Assembly: GCA_002441135.1 (NCBI GenBank)
Contig: DJVJ01000038.1
Span: 51,756 to 115,755 of the forward strand
Direction of reading: 5' to 3'
Length of the DNA stretch: 64,000 nt
Source: Caryophanales bacterium UBA6259
Lineage (GTDB): Bacteria > Bacillota > Bacilli > Tepidibacillales > Tepidibacillaceae
Below, piece after piece: positions 9,012 through 17,364 of the stretch. Below the pieces are notes generated by a model. The model made no database searches and was not told where the DNA came from. It saw nothing but the letters and a program-made list of their open reading frames with translations. The position numbers and the translations under genes are program-made. The stretch's first letter is position 1, and the number at the start of each line of letters is the position of its first letter.

Positions 9012-9041
9012 TACCAAGTAGTAAACCATTTTAGTATAAAC

Positions 9042-9067
9042 AGGGAAAATACAGTAGTATTTTCCCT
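9042..9067 (+). terminator. Intra-operon hairpin between bcd and buk
   Basis: AGGGAAAATAC (9042-9052) and GTATTTTCCCT (9057-9067) form an 11-bp stem with a 4-nt loop. There is only a short, interrupted T tract after it, so it may be a partial terminator or an RNA-stabilising element that sets bcd above buk expression. Confidence 0.5.
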
Positions 9068-9092
9068 TCCTTAAATGATTGGAGTGTATGAC

Positions 9093-10190
9093 ATGGACAA
9101 CATCTATCGTCTTCTAGTAATTAATCCGGGTTCCACATCAACGAAGATTGGGATTTATGACAATGAAAAGCCTGTGTTCGAGGAAACTTTAAGACATGAA
9201 GCTGAAGCATTAAAGCAGTTTAAAAGTGTCATTGATCAATTTCAGTTCCGAAAAGATATTATTTTAGAGACCCTTAATCAAAACGGAATTAATGTTACAA
9301 AATTGAACGCAGTGGTTGGAAGAGGGGGACTTCTAAAGCCGATTCCTGGTGGAGTATATCAAGTAGGCCCTGAAATGCTCCAAGATTTAAAAAACGCTTC
9401 TTATGGAGAGCATGCATCAAATTTAGGTGCGATTATAGCATATGAAATTGCAAGCCAATTAAATATTCCTTCATTTATCGTTGATCCAGTAGTCGTTGAC
9501 GAATTAGAGCCAGTTGCTAGGTATAGTGGTTTAAAAGAGATAAAAAGAAAAAGCATATTTCATGCTTTAAATCAAAAAGCAGTAGCCTATCGTGTAGCCA
9601 AAGAAATGAATGTAGAATATCAAAATGCTAATTTTGTCGTTTGTCATATGGGGGGAGGAATCTCCATTGGTGCACATAATAATGGCAAAGTGATTGATGT
9701 GAATAATGCTCTAGATGGTGAAGGGCCATTTTCTCCTGAAAGAACAGGAGGATTGCCTGTTGGAGATTTGATTTCCCTTTGCTTCTCAGGTTTATATACA
9801 GAAAATGAAATAAAAAAGAAAATAGTTGGTAATGGTGGATTGGTTAATTATCTAAATACCAACAACGCAGTAGAAGTAGAGCGTATGATTGAACAAGGAA
9901 ATGAAGAAGCAAAGCTAATATATGATGCAATGGCTTATCAAATAGCAAAAGAAATTGGCGCTTATAGCACAGTATTAAAAGGAAAAATAGATGCGATTAT
10001 TTTAACTGGTGGATTAGCGTACGGAAAAGAATTTATCCAAACGATTAGAGAACGTATTGATTGGATAGCCCCTATAAAGGTTCATCCTGGTGAAAATGAG
10101 CTTCAAGCCCTTGCAGAAGGTGGCTTACGTGTTCTTAGAGGTCAAGAGCAGCAATACGTATATACACAGGAGGGTGTTCATGCAAAATAA
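9093..10190 (+). CDS. buk: Butyrate kinase
   Basis: Acetate/butyrate kinase family (ASKHA fold), 365 aa, making ATP from butyryl or branched acyl phosphate. Diagnostic motifs: INPGSTSTKIG near the N-terminus, VVGRGG, CHMGGGISIGAH and ILTGGLAYG. An in-frame ATG at 9075 would add six residues, but the ribosome-binding site TTGGAGTG serves ATG 9093, and the MDNIYRLLVINPG start is the usual one. The gene overlaps the next by 11 bp. It completes the substrate-level phosphorylation step begun by Ptb. Confidence 0.95.
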   Translation: MDNIYRLLVINPGSTSTKIGIYDNEKPVFEETLRHEAEALKQFKSVIDQFQFRKDIILETLNQNGINVTKLNAVVGRGGLLKPIPGGVYQVGPEMLQDLKNASYGEHASNLGAIIAYEIASQLNIPSFIVDPVVVDELEPVARYSGLKEIKRKSIFHALNQKAVAYRVAKEMNVEYQNANFVVCHMGGGISIGAHNNGKVIDVNNALDGEGPFSPERTGGLPVGDLISLCFSGLYTENEIKKKIVGNGGLVNYLNTNNAVEVERMIEQGNEEAKLIYDAMAYQIAKEIGAYSTVLKGKIDAIILTGGLAYGKEFIQTIRERIDWIAPIKVHPGENELQALAEGGLRVLRGQEQQYVYTQEGVHAK

Positions 10191-10857
10191 CGACCAACGG
10201 ATTACGATCATTACAGGCCATTTTGGAAGTGGAAAAACTGAAATATCGATTAACTTGGCGTTGCAAGCAAGAAAGATTTTTGAGAAAGTAGCCATTACGG
10301 ATTTAGATGTAATCAACCCTTACTTTCGCTCTAGAGAGGTAGCAGCTCAATTTGAAAATCAAGGTATTGATTTAATTGCACCAAAGGGCAAACTGGCATC
10401 ATCTGATTTGCCAATTGTTTCTGGTGAAATATACCGTGTACTTCATGACCCAAGCTATCAGCTCATCATTGATGTTGGTGGAGATAAGGATGGAGCAACA
10501 ACCTTAGGTCAATATTACAATGATTTAAAGGACTTAAATTATGAATTACTTTTTGTTGTGAATGGGAATCGTCCATATGTAAGTACTGTGGAAGGAATTC
10601 TAGAAACAATTCAACAAATTGAAATGGTTTCTAGATTGAAAATCACTGGCTTGATTAATAATACGAACCTTGGGGTAGAGACATCTCTAGAAGATATCGA
10701 AAAGGGGTATCAATTAACTAAGGCAGCGAGTGAAAAAGTAAGCATACCATTTTTGTACACTACCATTTCAGCAGGTTTAAAGGAAGAAGTAAAAGATTTT
10801 GCTGAGGGAAAAGAGATTGTTTATATCGATCGATATATGAAATTACCATGGGAGTAA
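10180..10857 (+). CDS. P-loop ATPase of the MinD/CobQ type, role unknown
   Basis: 225 aa with an N-terminal Walker A (GHFGSGKTE), a switch-like TDLDVINPYFRSRE segment and IIDVGGDKDGA, typical of SIMIBI-class nucleotide-binding proteins (MinD/ParA/CobQ-like). There is no membrane helix and no metal-binding cysteine motif. The start ATG 10180 has AGGAGG at 10168-10173 and lies inside the 3' end of buk, so expression is coupled. Its place between buk and the oxidoreductase genes suggests a role in assembling, loading or regulating that enzyme, but nothing in the sequence proves this. I do not recognise a characterised homologue. Confidence 0.65.
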   Translation: MQNNDQRITIITGHFGSGKTEISINLALQARKIFEKVAITDLDVINPYFRSREVAAQFENQGIDLIAPKGKLASSDLPIVSGEIYRVLHDPSYQLIIDVGGDKDGATTLGQYYNDLKDLNYELLFVVNGNRPYVSTVEGILETIQQIEMVSRLKITGLINNTNLGVETSLEDIEKGYQLTKAASEKVSIPFLYTTISAGLKEEVKDFAEGKEIVYIDRYMKLPWE

Positions 10858-10892
10858 TTTTGGAGAAACCACAAATTTAGGGGGGAAATGAG

Positions 10893-11126
10893 ATGGAGAA
10901 TCGTGTTGTTTTTAATGAAGATGTATGTAAGGGTTGTAGCTTATGTGTCTCAGCTTGTCCAGTAGATATCGTATTTTTAGCAGATCGCTTAAATGGTAAA
11001 GGATATCGTCCTGCTACCGTTACAGAGCAAGATAAGTGTATTAGCTGTGCGGCATGTGCGAGAATTTGTCCAGATACAGTTATCACTGTATATCGTCCAG
11101 AACGTCAGAAGAAAAGTGCATCCTAA
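10893..11126 (+). CDS. vorD: Vor-type oxidoreductase delta subunit, 2x[4Fe-4S] ferredoxin
   Basis: 77-residue ferredoxin-like protein with two cluster motifs, CKGCSLCVSACP and CISCAACARICP, each CxxCxxCxxxCP. It is the electron-transfer subunit of four-subunit 2-oxoacid:ferredoxin oxidoreductases. It immediately precedes the alpha, beta and gamma subunit genes in the order delta-alpha-beta-gamma. A GGGGGGA ribosome-binding site lies before ATG 10893. The cysteines are complete, so it should bind two clusters. Confidence 0.9.
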   Translation: MENRVVFNEDVCKGCSLCVSACPVDIVFLADRLNGKGYRPATVTEQDKCISCAACARICPDTVITVYRPERQKKSAS

Positions 11127-11152
11127 TAGAACAATGAAGGGGGAGGAAAAGC

Positions 11153-12214
11153 ATGGCTAAAGTTTTAATGAAGGGTAATGAAGTAATTGCTGAAGCAGCA
11201 GTTCAAGCAAATTGTAAATATTATTTTGGATATCCAATCACACCTCAAAGTGAATTAGTAGCATATATGGCAAAGCGTTTACCAGAAGTAGGAGGATTAT
11301 TCCTGCAAGCAGAAAGTGAAGTTGCCGCAATCAATATGGTATATGGTGCAGCAGCAGCAGGTGTAAGAGTTATGACATCTTCATCCAGTCCTGGAATCAG
11401 CTTAAAGCAAGAGGGTATTTCATATATGGTAGGGTCTGAGCTACCAGCAGTAGTGGTAAACGTAGTACGTGGAGGTCCTGGATTAGGAACGATTCAGCCT
11501 GCACAATCCGACTATTTCCAAGCAGTAAAAGGTGGAGGACACGGAGATTATCAAATCCCAGTATTAGCACCAGCAACATTACAAGAAATTGTAGATTTAA
11601 TGCAAGATGCTTTTGATATTGCTGACAAATACCGTACCCCTGTTTATCTTTTAGGAGATGGAATGCTAGGTCAAATGATGGAGCCAGTTGAATTTAAAGA
11701 AAGACCAGCGATTGAATTGCCAGAAAAGGATTGGGCAGCAACTGGAACTCGTGGAGATGGCGGTCCAAGGATTGTTAACTCCTTACGTTTAGATCCTGCT
11801 GATTTAGAAGAGCATAATAACCACTTGCAGGCAAAATACAAAAAGATTTTAGAAAATGAAGTTCGCTATGAGAACTATATGACAGATGATGCAGACTATA
11901 TTCTTGTTGCATATGGTACTGTTTCTCGTATTGCAAAAAATGCGTTACAAAAAGCAAGAAGTAAAGGTATTAAAGTAGGAATGATTCGTCCAATTTCCTT
12001 ATGGCCGTTCCCAGAGAAGGCATTCCATGAAACTAGGGATAAAGTAAAAGGATATTTAACTGTTGAAATGAGTGCAGGACAAATGGTAGAAGATGTACGT
12101 CTTTGCGTAGAAGGTCATGCTCCTGTTCATTTCTATGGTAGAACTGGTGGAATGGTGCCAAGTCAAGAAGAAATCTTAAAGAAAATCGTTGAGATGGCGG
12201 GAGGGGAACTATAA
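11153..12214 (+). CDS. vorB: 2-oxoacid (3-methyl-2-oxobutanoate):ferredoxin oxidoreductase alpha subunit
   Basis: 353 aa, matching the PP-type plus C-terminal domain arrangement of VorB/KorA. The N-terminus has GYPITPQSELVAYMAKRLP and the following QAESEVAAINMVYGAAAAG block typical of the family. The protein binds the substrate and helps form the thiamine pyrophosphate site with the beta subunit. Location inside the bkd gene set argues for branched-chain 2-oxoacids as substrate, but a 2-oxoglutarate or pyruvate enzyme cannot be excluded by sequence. The stop and the next start overlap (TAATG). Confidence 0.88.
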   Translation: MAKVLMKGNEVIAEAAVQANCKYYFGYPITPQSELVAYMAKRLPEVGGLFLQAESEVAAINMVYGAAAAGVRVMTSSSSPGISLKQEGISYMVGSELPAVVVNVVRGGPGLGTIQPAQSDYFQAVKGGGHGDYQIPVLAPATLQEIVDLMQDAFDIADKYRTPVYLLGDGMLGQMMEPVEFKERPAIELPEKDWAATGTRGDGGPRIVNSLRLDPADLEEHNNHLQAKYKKILENEVRYENYMTDDADYILVAYGTVSRIAKNALQKARSKGIKVGMIRPISLWPFPEKAFHETRDKVKGYLTVEMSAGQMVEDVRLCVEGHAPVHFYGRTGGMVPSQEEILKKIVEMAGGEL

Positions 12215-12966
12215 TGGAAATCGTATTTGAAAAAACTAAAGGTTTAACAGATACCCCAACTCATTATTGTCCAGGTTGTACTCATGGTATCATTCATCGA
12301 CTTGTAGCAGAAGTTTTAGAAGAAATGGATGTACTTGAGGATGCAGTTGGCGTAGCTTCTGTAGGTTGTTCTGTATTATCCTATGAATATTTTAATACTG
12401 ATATGGTGCAAGCAGCTCATGGTCGCGCACCTGCTGTAGCAACAGGAATTAAGAGAGTTTTACCAAATAACCGTATTGTCTACACTTACCAAGGGGATGG
12501 AGACTTAGCATCCATCGGTATGGCAGAGATTGTTCACGCTGCTGCACGAGGTGAGAAGATTACAGTTATCTTCGTAAATAATGCCATTTACGGTATGACT
12601 GGTGGACAAATGGCGCCAACTTCTCTATTGGGTCAAAAAACAGCAACCTCTCCGTTTGGTAGAGATATAAATGTTCAAGGTGCTCCAATTCGTATATCAG
12701 AATTGTTGTCTACTTTAGACGGGGCTGCTTATATTGAAAGAGTTTCTTCACATGATGTACCAAATATTATTAAAGCGAAAAAAGCGATTCGTAAAGCATT
12801 CGAAACCCAAAAACAAGGGTTAGGCTTTTCTCTAGTTGAGATTTTATCCACTTGCCCTACAAACTGGGGCTTAGATCCAAATGAATCTCTAGATTGGGTT
12901 AAAGAAGCAATGGTTCCTGTGTATCCTCTTGGAGTATATAAAGATATAACAAAGGAGGAGAAATAG
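12214..12966 (+). CDS. vorA: 2-oxoacid:ferredoxin oxidoreductase beta subunit (TPP-binding)
   Basis: 250 aa. HYCPGCTHG near the N-terminus supplies family cysteines, and the TPP signature runs from GDGDLASIG to FVNN. Later cysteines (VGCSV, STCPTNWG) are also typical of the beta subunits that hold the proximal cluster. Translation starts on the base that ends vorB, so coupling is tight. It forms the catalytic core with the alpha subunit and passes electrons through the delta subunit to ferredoxin. Confidence 0.9.
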   Translation: MEIVFEKTKGLTDTPTHYCPGCTHGIIHRLVAEVLEEMDVLEDAVGVASVGCSVLSYEYFNTDMVQAAHGRAPAVATGIKRVLPNNRIVYTYQGDGDLASIGMAEIVHAAARGEKITVIFVNNAIYGMTGGQMAPTSLLGQKTATSPFGRDINVQGAPIRISELLSTLDGAAYIERVSSHDVPNIIKAKKAIRKAFETQKQGLGFSLVEILSTCPTNWGLDPNESLDWVKEAMVPVYPLGVYKDITKEEK

Positions 12967-12967
12967 G

Positions 12968-13504
12968 ATGTTACATGAAATTATAATTGCTGGATTTGGT
13001 GGTCAGGGAGTAATGTCCATGGGGCAGTTATTATCCTATTCAGGCATGATTGAAGATAAGTATGTTTCTTGGTTACCTTCCTATGGTCCAGAACAGCGTG
13101 GTGGAACAGCAAATGCATCTGTAGTTATAAGTGATGAACCAGTTGGTTCTCCAGTTATTTCTTATCCAACAGCTGCGATTGTTTTAAATAAACCATCCTT
13201 TGATAAGTTTGAGCCACTTGTTCTACCAGGAGGCGTACTGATCGTTAATACTTCATTAATTGAAGCAAAATCTAAGCGTACAGATATTACAATTATTGAA
13301 GTTCCTGCGTCAGAGATTGCGAATGAATTAGGAGAACCTAGAATTGCTAACTCCGTTATTTTAGGTGCCTATATTGAATATAGTAAAGCAGTTTCTCAGG
13401 ATTCCATAATTGAATCCTTGAAAAAGGTATTACCAGAAAGAAGGCACAATATGATTCCAGTCAACAAAAAAGCACTAGAAAAAGGTGCGGAATTAGTAAA
13501 ATAA
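12968..13504 (+). CDS. vorC: 2-oxoacid:ferredoxin oxidoreductase gamma subunit
   Basis: 178 aa, the CoA-binding gamma subunit with the signature IAGFGGQGVMSMG at the N-terminus and the YGPEQRGG motif. AAAGGAGGAG precedes the start and overlaps the end of vorA, so it is coupled. A palindrome overlaps its stop codon and a terminator follows about 30 bp later, marking the end of the ptb-to-vorC unit. Confidence 0.9.
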   Translation: MLHEIIIAGFGGQGVMSMGQLLSYSGMIEDKYVSWLPSYGPEQRGGTANASVVISDEPVGSPVISYPTAAIVLNKPSFDKFEPLVLPGGVLIVNTSLIEAKSKRTDITIIEVPASEIANELGEPRIANSVILGAYIEYSKAVSQDSIIESLKKVLPERRHNMIPVNKKALEKGAELVK

Positions 13505-13520
13505 ATCATTGAATGATTTA
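13502..13520. repeat. 19-bp perfect palindrome at the vorC stop
   Basis: TAAATCATTGAATGATTTA: nine-base arms around a central G, overlapping the vorC stop codon. It could be a short hairpin protecting the 3' end or a protein-binding site. No T tract follows. Confidence 0.4.
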
Positions 13521-13535
13521 TAGATTCAAATCTCT

Positions 13536-13570
13536 AAGCTGTTCCTTAATTATTTATAGGGACGGCTTTT
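13536..13570 (+). terminator. Terminator after vorC
   Basis: AAGCTGTTCC (13536-13545) pairs with GGGACGGCTT (13559-13568) using two G-U pairs, then TT. It would separate the sigma-54 unit from lpdV-bkdB. Confidence 0.6.
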
Positions 13571-13878
13571 CTAATTGCTTGGTATGACTAAATATATTAA
13601 TTAAACTTATGGTTATTAAAACTTTTAAAACTAACCTTTGCTTATTGAGTTTTCGGTTGTACTTAAAGTAGAATTGCGGTAAAGATAGCTAAAAGTGATA
13701 ATATTAATAAATATTTGAAATATTTAAAATATTTAGAATAAACTTTTAATTTTCTTTACTATTGAGTAGCTCAATCAGCTTTTATACAATGTAAACTGAA
13801 TAAGAATAAATATCTTTATACCATTTAAACCATACTATCAAAAAGAGAGATAGGAAAACAGGAAGGAAGATGTAAAAA
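13571..13878. other. AT-rich intergenic region before lpdV
   Basis: After the terminator the stretch is very AT-rich, with three copies of AATATTT/ATATTTA near 13715-13735 and no reading frame of note. It ends in a candidate sigma-A promoter (13762-13790) and the lpdV ribosome-binding site. No RNA gene or riboswitch fold was recognised. Confidence 0.5.
13761..13790 (+). promoter_or_regulatory. Candidate promoter with overlapping dyad, upstream of lpdV
   Basis: TTGAGT (13762-13767), 17 bp, TACAAT (13785-13790) resembles a sigma-A promoter. The perfect inverted repeat ATTGAG-TAG-CTCAAT (13761-13775) covers the -35 hexamer, where a repressor or activator could bind. The start codon of lpdV lies about 80 bp downstream of the expected transcription start. 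Confidence 0.5.
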
Positions 13879-15306
13879 ATGTCAGAGCAAAATCAATTTG
13901 ACGTTGTATTCTTAGGCGCAGGCCCAGGAGGCTATGTAGCAGCGATTAGAGCGGCTCAATTAGGTTTAACTGTAGCGGTTGTTGAAAAGGAAAGAGTAGG
14001 TGGTACTTGTCTACACCAAGGTTGTATTCCAAGTAAATCTCTTCTTCGTAGTGCTGAAATCTATCGTAATACGAAAGAAGGAGAAGAGTTTGGTGTATTA
14101 GCTGAGAATATTACACTTAACTTTACGAAGGTTCAAGAAAGAAAAAGAAGTGTTGTAGATCAGTTAACAAAAGGTATTGAACATTTATTCAAGAAAAATA
14201 AAATTACTTTATTTGAAGGCTATGGTCGTATCATGGGACCATCCATTTTCTCTCCACAGAGTGGAACAATCTCTGTTCAAAAAACAGATGGAGAATCTGA
14301 GATGGTTTATGGTAAAAATGTAATTATTGCAACAGGATCTCGCCCAAGATCTTTACCCGGCTTAGAAATCGATGAGAAATATGTAATGACAAGCAATGGT
14401 GCATTACAAATGGAAGAACTACCACAATCCATCGTTATTATTGGTGGTGGAGTTATTGGTATGGAGTGGGCTTCCTTATTAAATGATTTTGGAGTTGAAG
14501 TTACCGTTGTTGAGTTTTTACCACGTATTCTTCCATTAGAAGATGCAGAGATTAGTAAGGACATGACTCGTGTGATGAAAAAGCGTAAAGTAAAACTTCA
14601 TACAGATACAAGAGTTCTTCCTGAATCTGTAAAAGTAGTGGATGGGCATGTTGAATTAGAAGCAGTAAAAGGAGACAAAACTATTCAGCTTACTGCAGAT
14701 AAAGTGTTAGTCTCCGTTGGTCGTCTAGCAAATGTAGATGACATTGGTTTAGAAAATACAGAAATTAAAGTAGAACGTGGAGTAATTCAGGTGAATGAGT
14801 ACTACCAAACTGCAGAATCCCATATCTATGCAATTGGAGATGTAATTGGTGGTTTACAATTAGCACACGTTGCTTCCCACGAAGGAATTATTGCGGTTGA
14901 ACATATAGCAGGCAAGGATCCAAAACCTATGGATTATCTAGCTGTTCCAAAGGCAACCTTCACAAATCCTGAAGTGGCAAGTGTTGGCTTAACCGAAGAT
15001 GAAGCTAAAGAAAAAGGCTTTGAGGTAAAAGTAGGTAAATTCCAATTTAGAGGAATTGGTAAAGCATTAGTTCATGGAGAAGTAGATGGCTTTATAAAAA
15101 TAGTAGCAAATAAAGAAACTGGTGACTTACTTGGGGTACATATGATTGGACCACATGTTACAGATATGATTTCTGAAGCAGGTCTAGCTAAAGTTCTAGA
15201 TGCTACTCCATGGGAAATTGCTCATACCATTCATCCTCACCCAACACTTTCTGAGGCTGTTTTAGAAGCAGCATTAGATGTCGATGGTAAGGCGATTCAT
15301 GCCTAG
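13879..15306 (+). CDS. lpdV: Dihydrolipoyl dehydrogenase of the branched-chain complex
   Basis: FAD/NAD-dependent E3, 475 aa, reoxidising dihydrolipoyl E2. FAD motif GAGPGGYVAA lies at the N-terminus, the redox disulfide is in GGTCLHQGCIPSK, the NAD motif is IGGGVIGMEWA, and the catalytic His-Glu region is HTIHPHPTLSE near the C-terminus. All active-site residues expected for the family are present. It is followed by E1 alpha, E1 beta and E2 genes in the B. subtilis order, which assigns it to the branched-chain rather than the pyruvate complex. Confidence 0.95.
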   Translation: MSEQNQFDVVFLGAGPGGYVAAIRAAQLGLTVAVVEKERVGGTCLHQGCIPSKSLLRSAEIYRNTKEGEEFGVLAENITLNFTKVQERKRSVVDQLTKGIEHLFKKNKITLFEGYGRIMGPSIFSPQSGTISVQKTDGESEMVYGKNVIIATGSRPRSLPGLEIDEKYVMTSNGALQMEELPQSIVIIGGGVIGMEWASLLNDFGVEVTVVEFLPRILPLEDAEISKDMTRVMKKRKVKLHTDTRVLPESVKVVDGHVELEAVKGDKTIQLTADKVLVSVGRLANVDDIGLENTEIKVERGVIQVNEYYQTAESHIYAIGDVIGGLQLAHVASHEGIIAVEHIAGKDPKPMDYLAVPKATFTNPEVASVGLTEDEAKEKGFEVKVGKFQFRGIGKALVHGEVDGFIKIVANKETGDLLGVHMIGPHVTDMISEAGLAKVLDATPWEIAHTIHPHPTLSEAVLEAALDVDGKAIHA

Positions 15307-15355
15307 CTCATTCTAAGAGAGCGACTACTCGCTCCAAAAGGAGAGTTGGCCAGTA

Positions 15356-16348
15356 ATGGAAAAAACTATGCATTCTTCATTAGGATTAACAGAGCAAGAT
15401 GTTATCGACATGTATTATTACATGTTGCTAGCAAGAAAATTAGATGAAAGAATGTGGTTGTTAAATCGGGCTGGTAAAATTCCTTTTGTTATTTCATGTC
15501 AAGGCCAAGAGGCAGCACAGGTAGGTGCTGCCTTCGCCTTAAAAAAACAAAAGGATATTATCTTGCCATATTATAGGGATTTAGGTGTTGTATTAGTATT
15601 TGGTTTGACTCCAAAGGATTTAATGCTTTCTGCATTCGCAAAAGCAGAGGACCCTAACAGTGGTGGGCGACAAATGCCTGGTCATTTTGGAAGTAAAAAA
15701 TTAAATATTGTCACAGGCTCTAGTCCTGTAACCACACAAGTTCCTCATGCTGTAGGTGTTGCCCTAGCAGCAAAAATGAGGAATGAAGAATTGGTAGCGT
15801 TTACAACCTTTGGTGAAGGGTCCAGTAATCAGGGAGATTTTCACGAGGGGGCAAACTTTGCAGGAGTTCATAAACTACCTGTTATTTTAATGGTTGAAAA
15901 CAACAAATATGCGATTAGTGTTCCTATCAAAAAACAGCTACCAGTTGACAGTGTAGCAGTTCGTGCACAAGGATATGGAATGCCAGGCTACTCCATCAAT
16001 GGGAATAATCCATTAGAAGTATTCCAATATGTAAAAGAAGCAAGAACAAGAGCGATAAATGGGGAAGGTCCCACATTACTTGAAGCAGTAACTTATCGTT
16101 TGGTACCCCATTCTAGTGACGATGATGACCGCAGTTATCGTTCACGTGAAGAGGTAGAGGAAGCAAAAAAACAAGATCCAATTCTTGTTTTTAAACAGTA
16201 CCTCTATGATTCAGGGGTTCTTAATGATGAAAAGCATCAAGCGATGGTTGAAAAAATTCAACGAGAAGTGGATGAGGCAACAGAATATGCGGAAAATGCT
16301 GCATATCCAGAGCCTGAATCAACCTTGCTCTATGTATATGAGGAATAG
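15356..16348 (+). CDS. bkdAA: Branched-chain 2-oxoacid dehydrogenase E1 alpha
   Basis: 330 aa TPP-dependent E1 alpha subunit. The thiamine-binding motif runs GEGSSNQGDFHEG...VENN, in the GEG variant usual for branched-chain E1. The phosphorylation-loop region YRLVPHSSDDDDRSYR is also typical. Decarboxylates the oxoacids of valine, leucine and isoleucine with the beta subunit. AAAGGAGAG lies before ATG 15356. The beta-subunit gene begins 15 bp after its stop. Confidence 0.95.
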   Translation: MEKTMHSSLGLTEQDVIDMYYYMLLARKLDERMWLLNRAGKIPFVISCQGQEAAQVGAAFALKKQKDIILPYYRDLGVVLVFGLTPKDLMLSAFAKAEDPNSGGRQMPGHFGSKKLNIVTGSSPVTTQVPHAVGVALAAKMRNEELVAFTTFGEGSSNQGDFHEGANFAGVHKLPVILMVENNKYAISVPIKKQLPVDSVAVRAQGYGMPGYSINGNNPLEVFQYVKEARTRAINGEGPTLLEAVTYRLVPHSSDDDDRSYRSREEVEEAKKQDPILVFKQYLYDSGVLNDEKHQAMVEKIQREVDEATEYAENAAYPEPESTLLYVYEE

Positions 16349-16363
16349 AATAGGAGGGCTATT

Positions 16364-17347
16364 ATGGCAGTTATTTCATATATTGAAGCAGTGACAATGG
16401 CCATGCGCGAAGAAATGAAACGGGATAACCAAGTATTTGTTTTAGGTGAAGATGTAGGGGTGAGAGGTGGCGTATTTCGAGCAACCACTGGATTGTATGA
16501 AGAGTTTGGTGAAGACAGGGTAATTGATACACCATTAGCAGAATCAGCGATTGTAGGTGTTGGTATTGGGGCAGCAATGGTCGGAATGAGACCAATCGCC
16601 GAAATCCAATTCGCAGATTTTATATTACCTGCTGCAAATCAAATCATTAGTGAGGCGGCCAAAATTCGTTATCGTTCTAATAATGATTGGAATGTACCAA
16701 TGGTTATCCGAGCTCCGTATGGTGGTGGAGTACATGGTGCCCTTTATCACTCTCAAAGCATTGAAGCAATATTTTCTAATGTTCCAGGATTAAAAATTGT
16801 TGCTCCATCCACTCCTTATGATGTAAAAGGTCTATTAAAGGCAGCAATTCGTGATAATGATCCAGTATTATTTTTAGAGCATAAACGTCTTTATCGATTA
16901 GTAAAAGGGGAAGTTCCAGAGGGAGACTACACCATCGCAATCGGTAAAGCAGAAGTAAAGCGAGAAGGAGAAGACGTTACTGTCATCACCTATGGATTAA
17001 TGGTTCAATTTGCTTTACAAGCTGCGGAAAAGCTCGAGAAGGAAGGAATTAGTACTCACATTTTAGATTTACGCTCCCTACAGCCTCTAGATAAAGAGGC
17101 GATTATTCAAGCAACAAAGAAAACAGGAAAAGTTTTAATCGTACACGAGGACAATAAAACTGGTGGTTTAGGAGGAGAAATCTCGGCCATCATTGCTGAA
17201 GAAGCATTATTTGAATTGGATGCACCAATCAAACGCTTAGCCGGATATGATACCCCTGCTATGCCATATAGTCCACCAATGGAAAAGTTCTATATGCTTA
17301 ATCCAGAAAAAATTGCAAACGCGATACGCGATTTGGCGCAGTTTTAA
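16364..17347 (+). CDS. bkdAB: Branched-chain 2-oxoacid dehydrogenase E1 beta
   Basis: 327 aa transketolase-like E1 beta subunit with GEDVGVRGGVFRATTGL, FADFILPAANQI and the C-terminal transketolase domain (VHEDNKTGGLGGEISA). It forms the alpha2-beta2 E1 with BkdAA. An AGGAGG ribosome-binding site precedes ATG 16364. Downstream, E2 begins after an AAGGAGG in a 17-bp gap. Confidence 0.95.
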   Translation: MAVISYIEAVTMAMREEMKRDNQVFVLGEDVGVRGGVFRATTGLYEEFGEDRVIDTPLAESAIVGVGIGAAMVGMRPIAEIQFADFILPAANQIISEAAKIRYRSNNDWNVPMVIRAPYGGGVHGALYHSQSIEAIFSNVPGLKIVAPSTPYDVKGLLKAAIRDNDPVLFLEHKRLYRLVKGEVPEGDYTIAIGKAEVKREGEDVTVITYGLMVQFALQAAEKLEKEGISTHILDLRSLQPLDKEAIIQATKKTGKVLIVHEDNKTGGLGGEISAIIAEEALFELDAPIKRLAGYDTPAMPYSPPMEKFYMLNPEKIANAIRDLAQF

Positions 17348-17364
17348 AAAAAGGAGGAACTATA

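Noticed and set aside
13700..13740. CodY-like or repeat array in the AATATTT-rich stretch
   Set aside because: No segment fits AATTTTCWGAAAATT acceptably. The repeats are short and explained by AT-rich composition.
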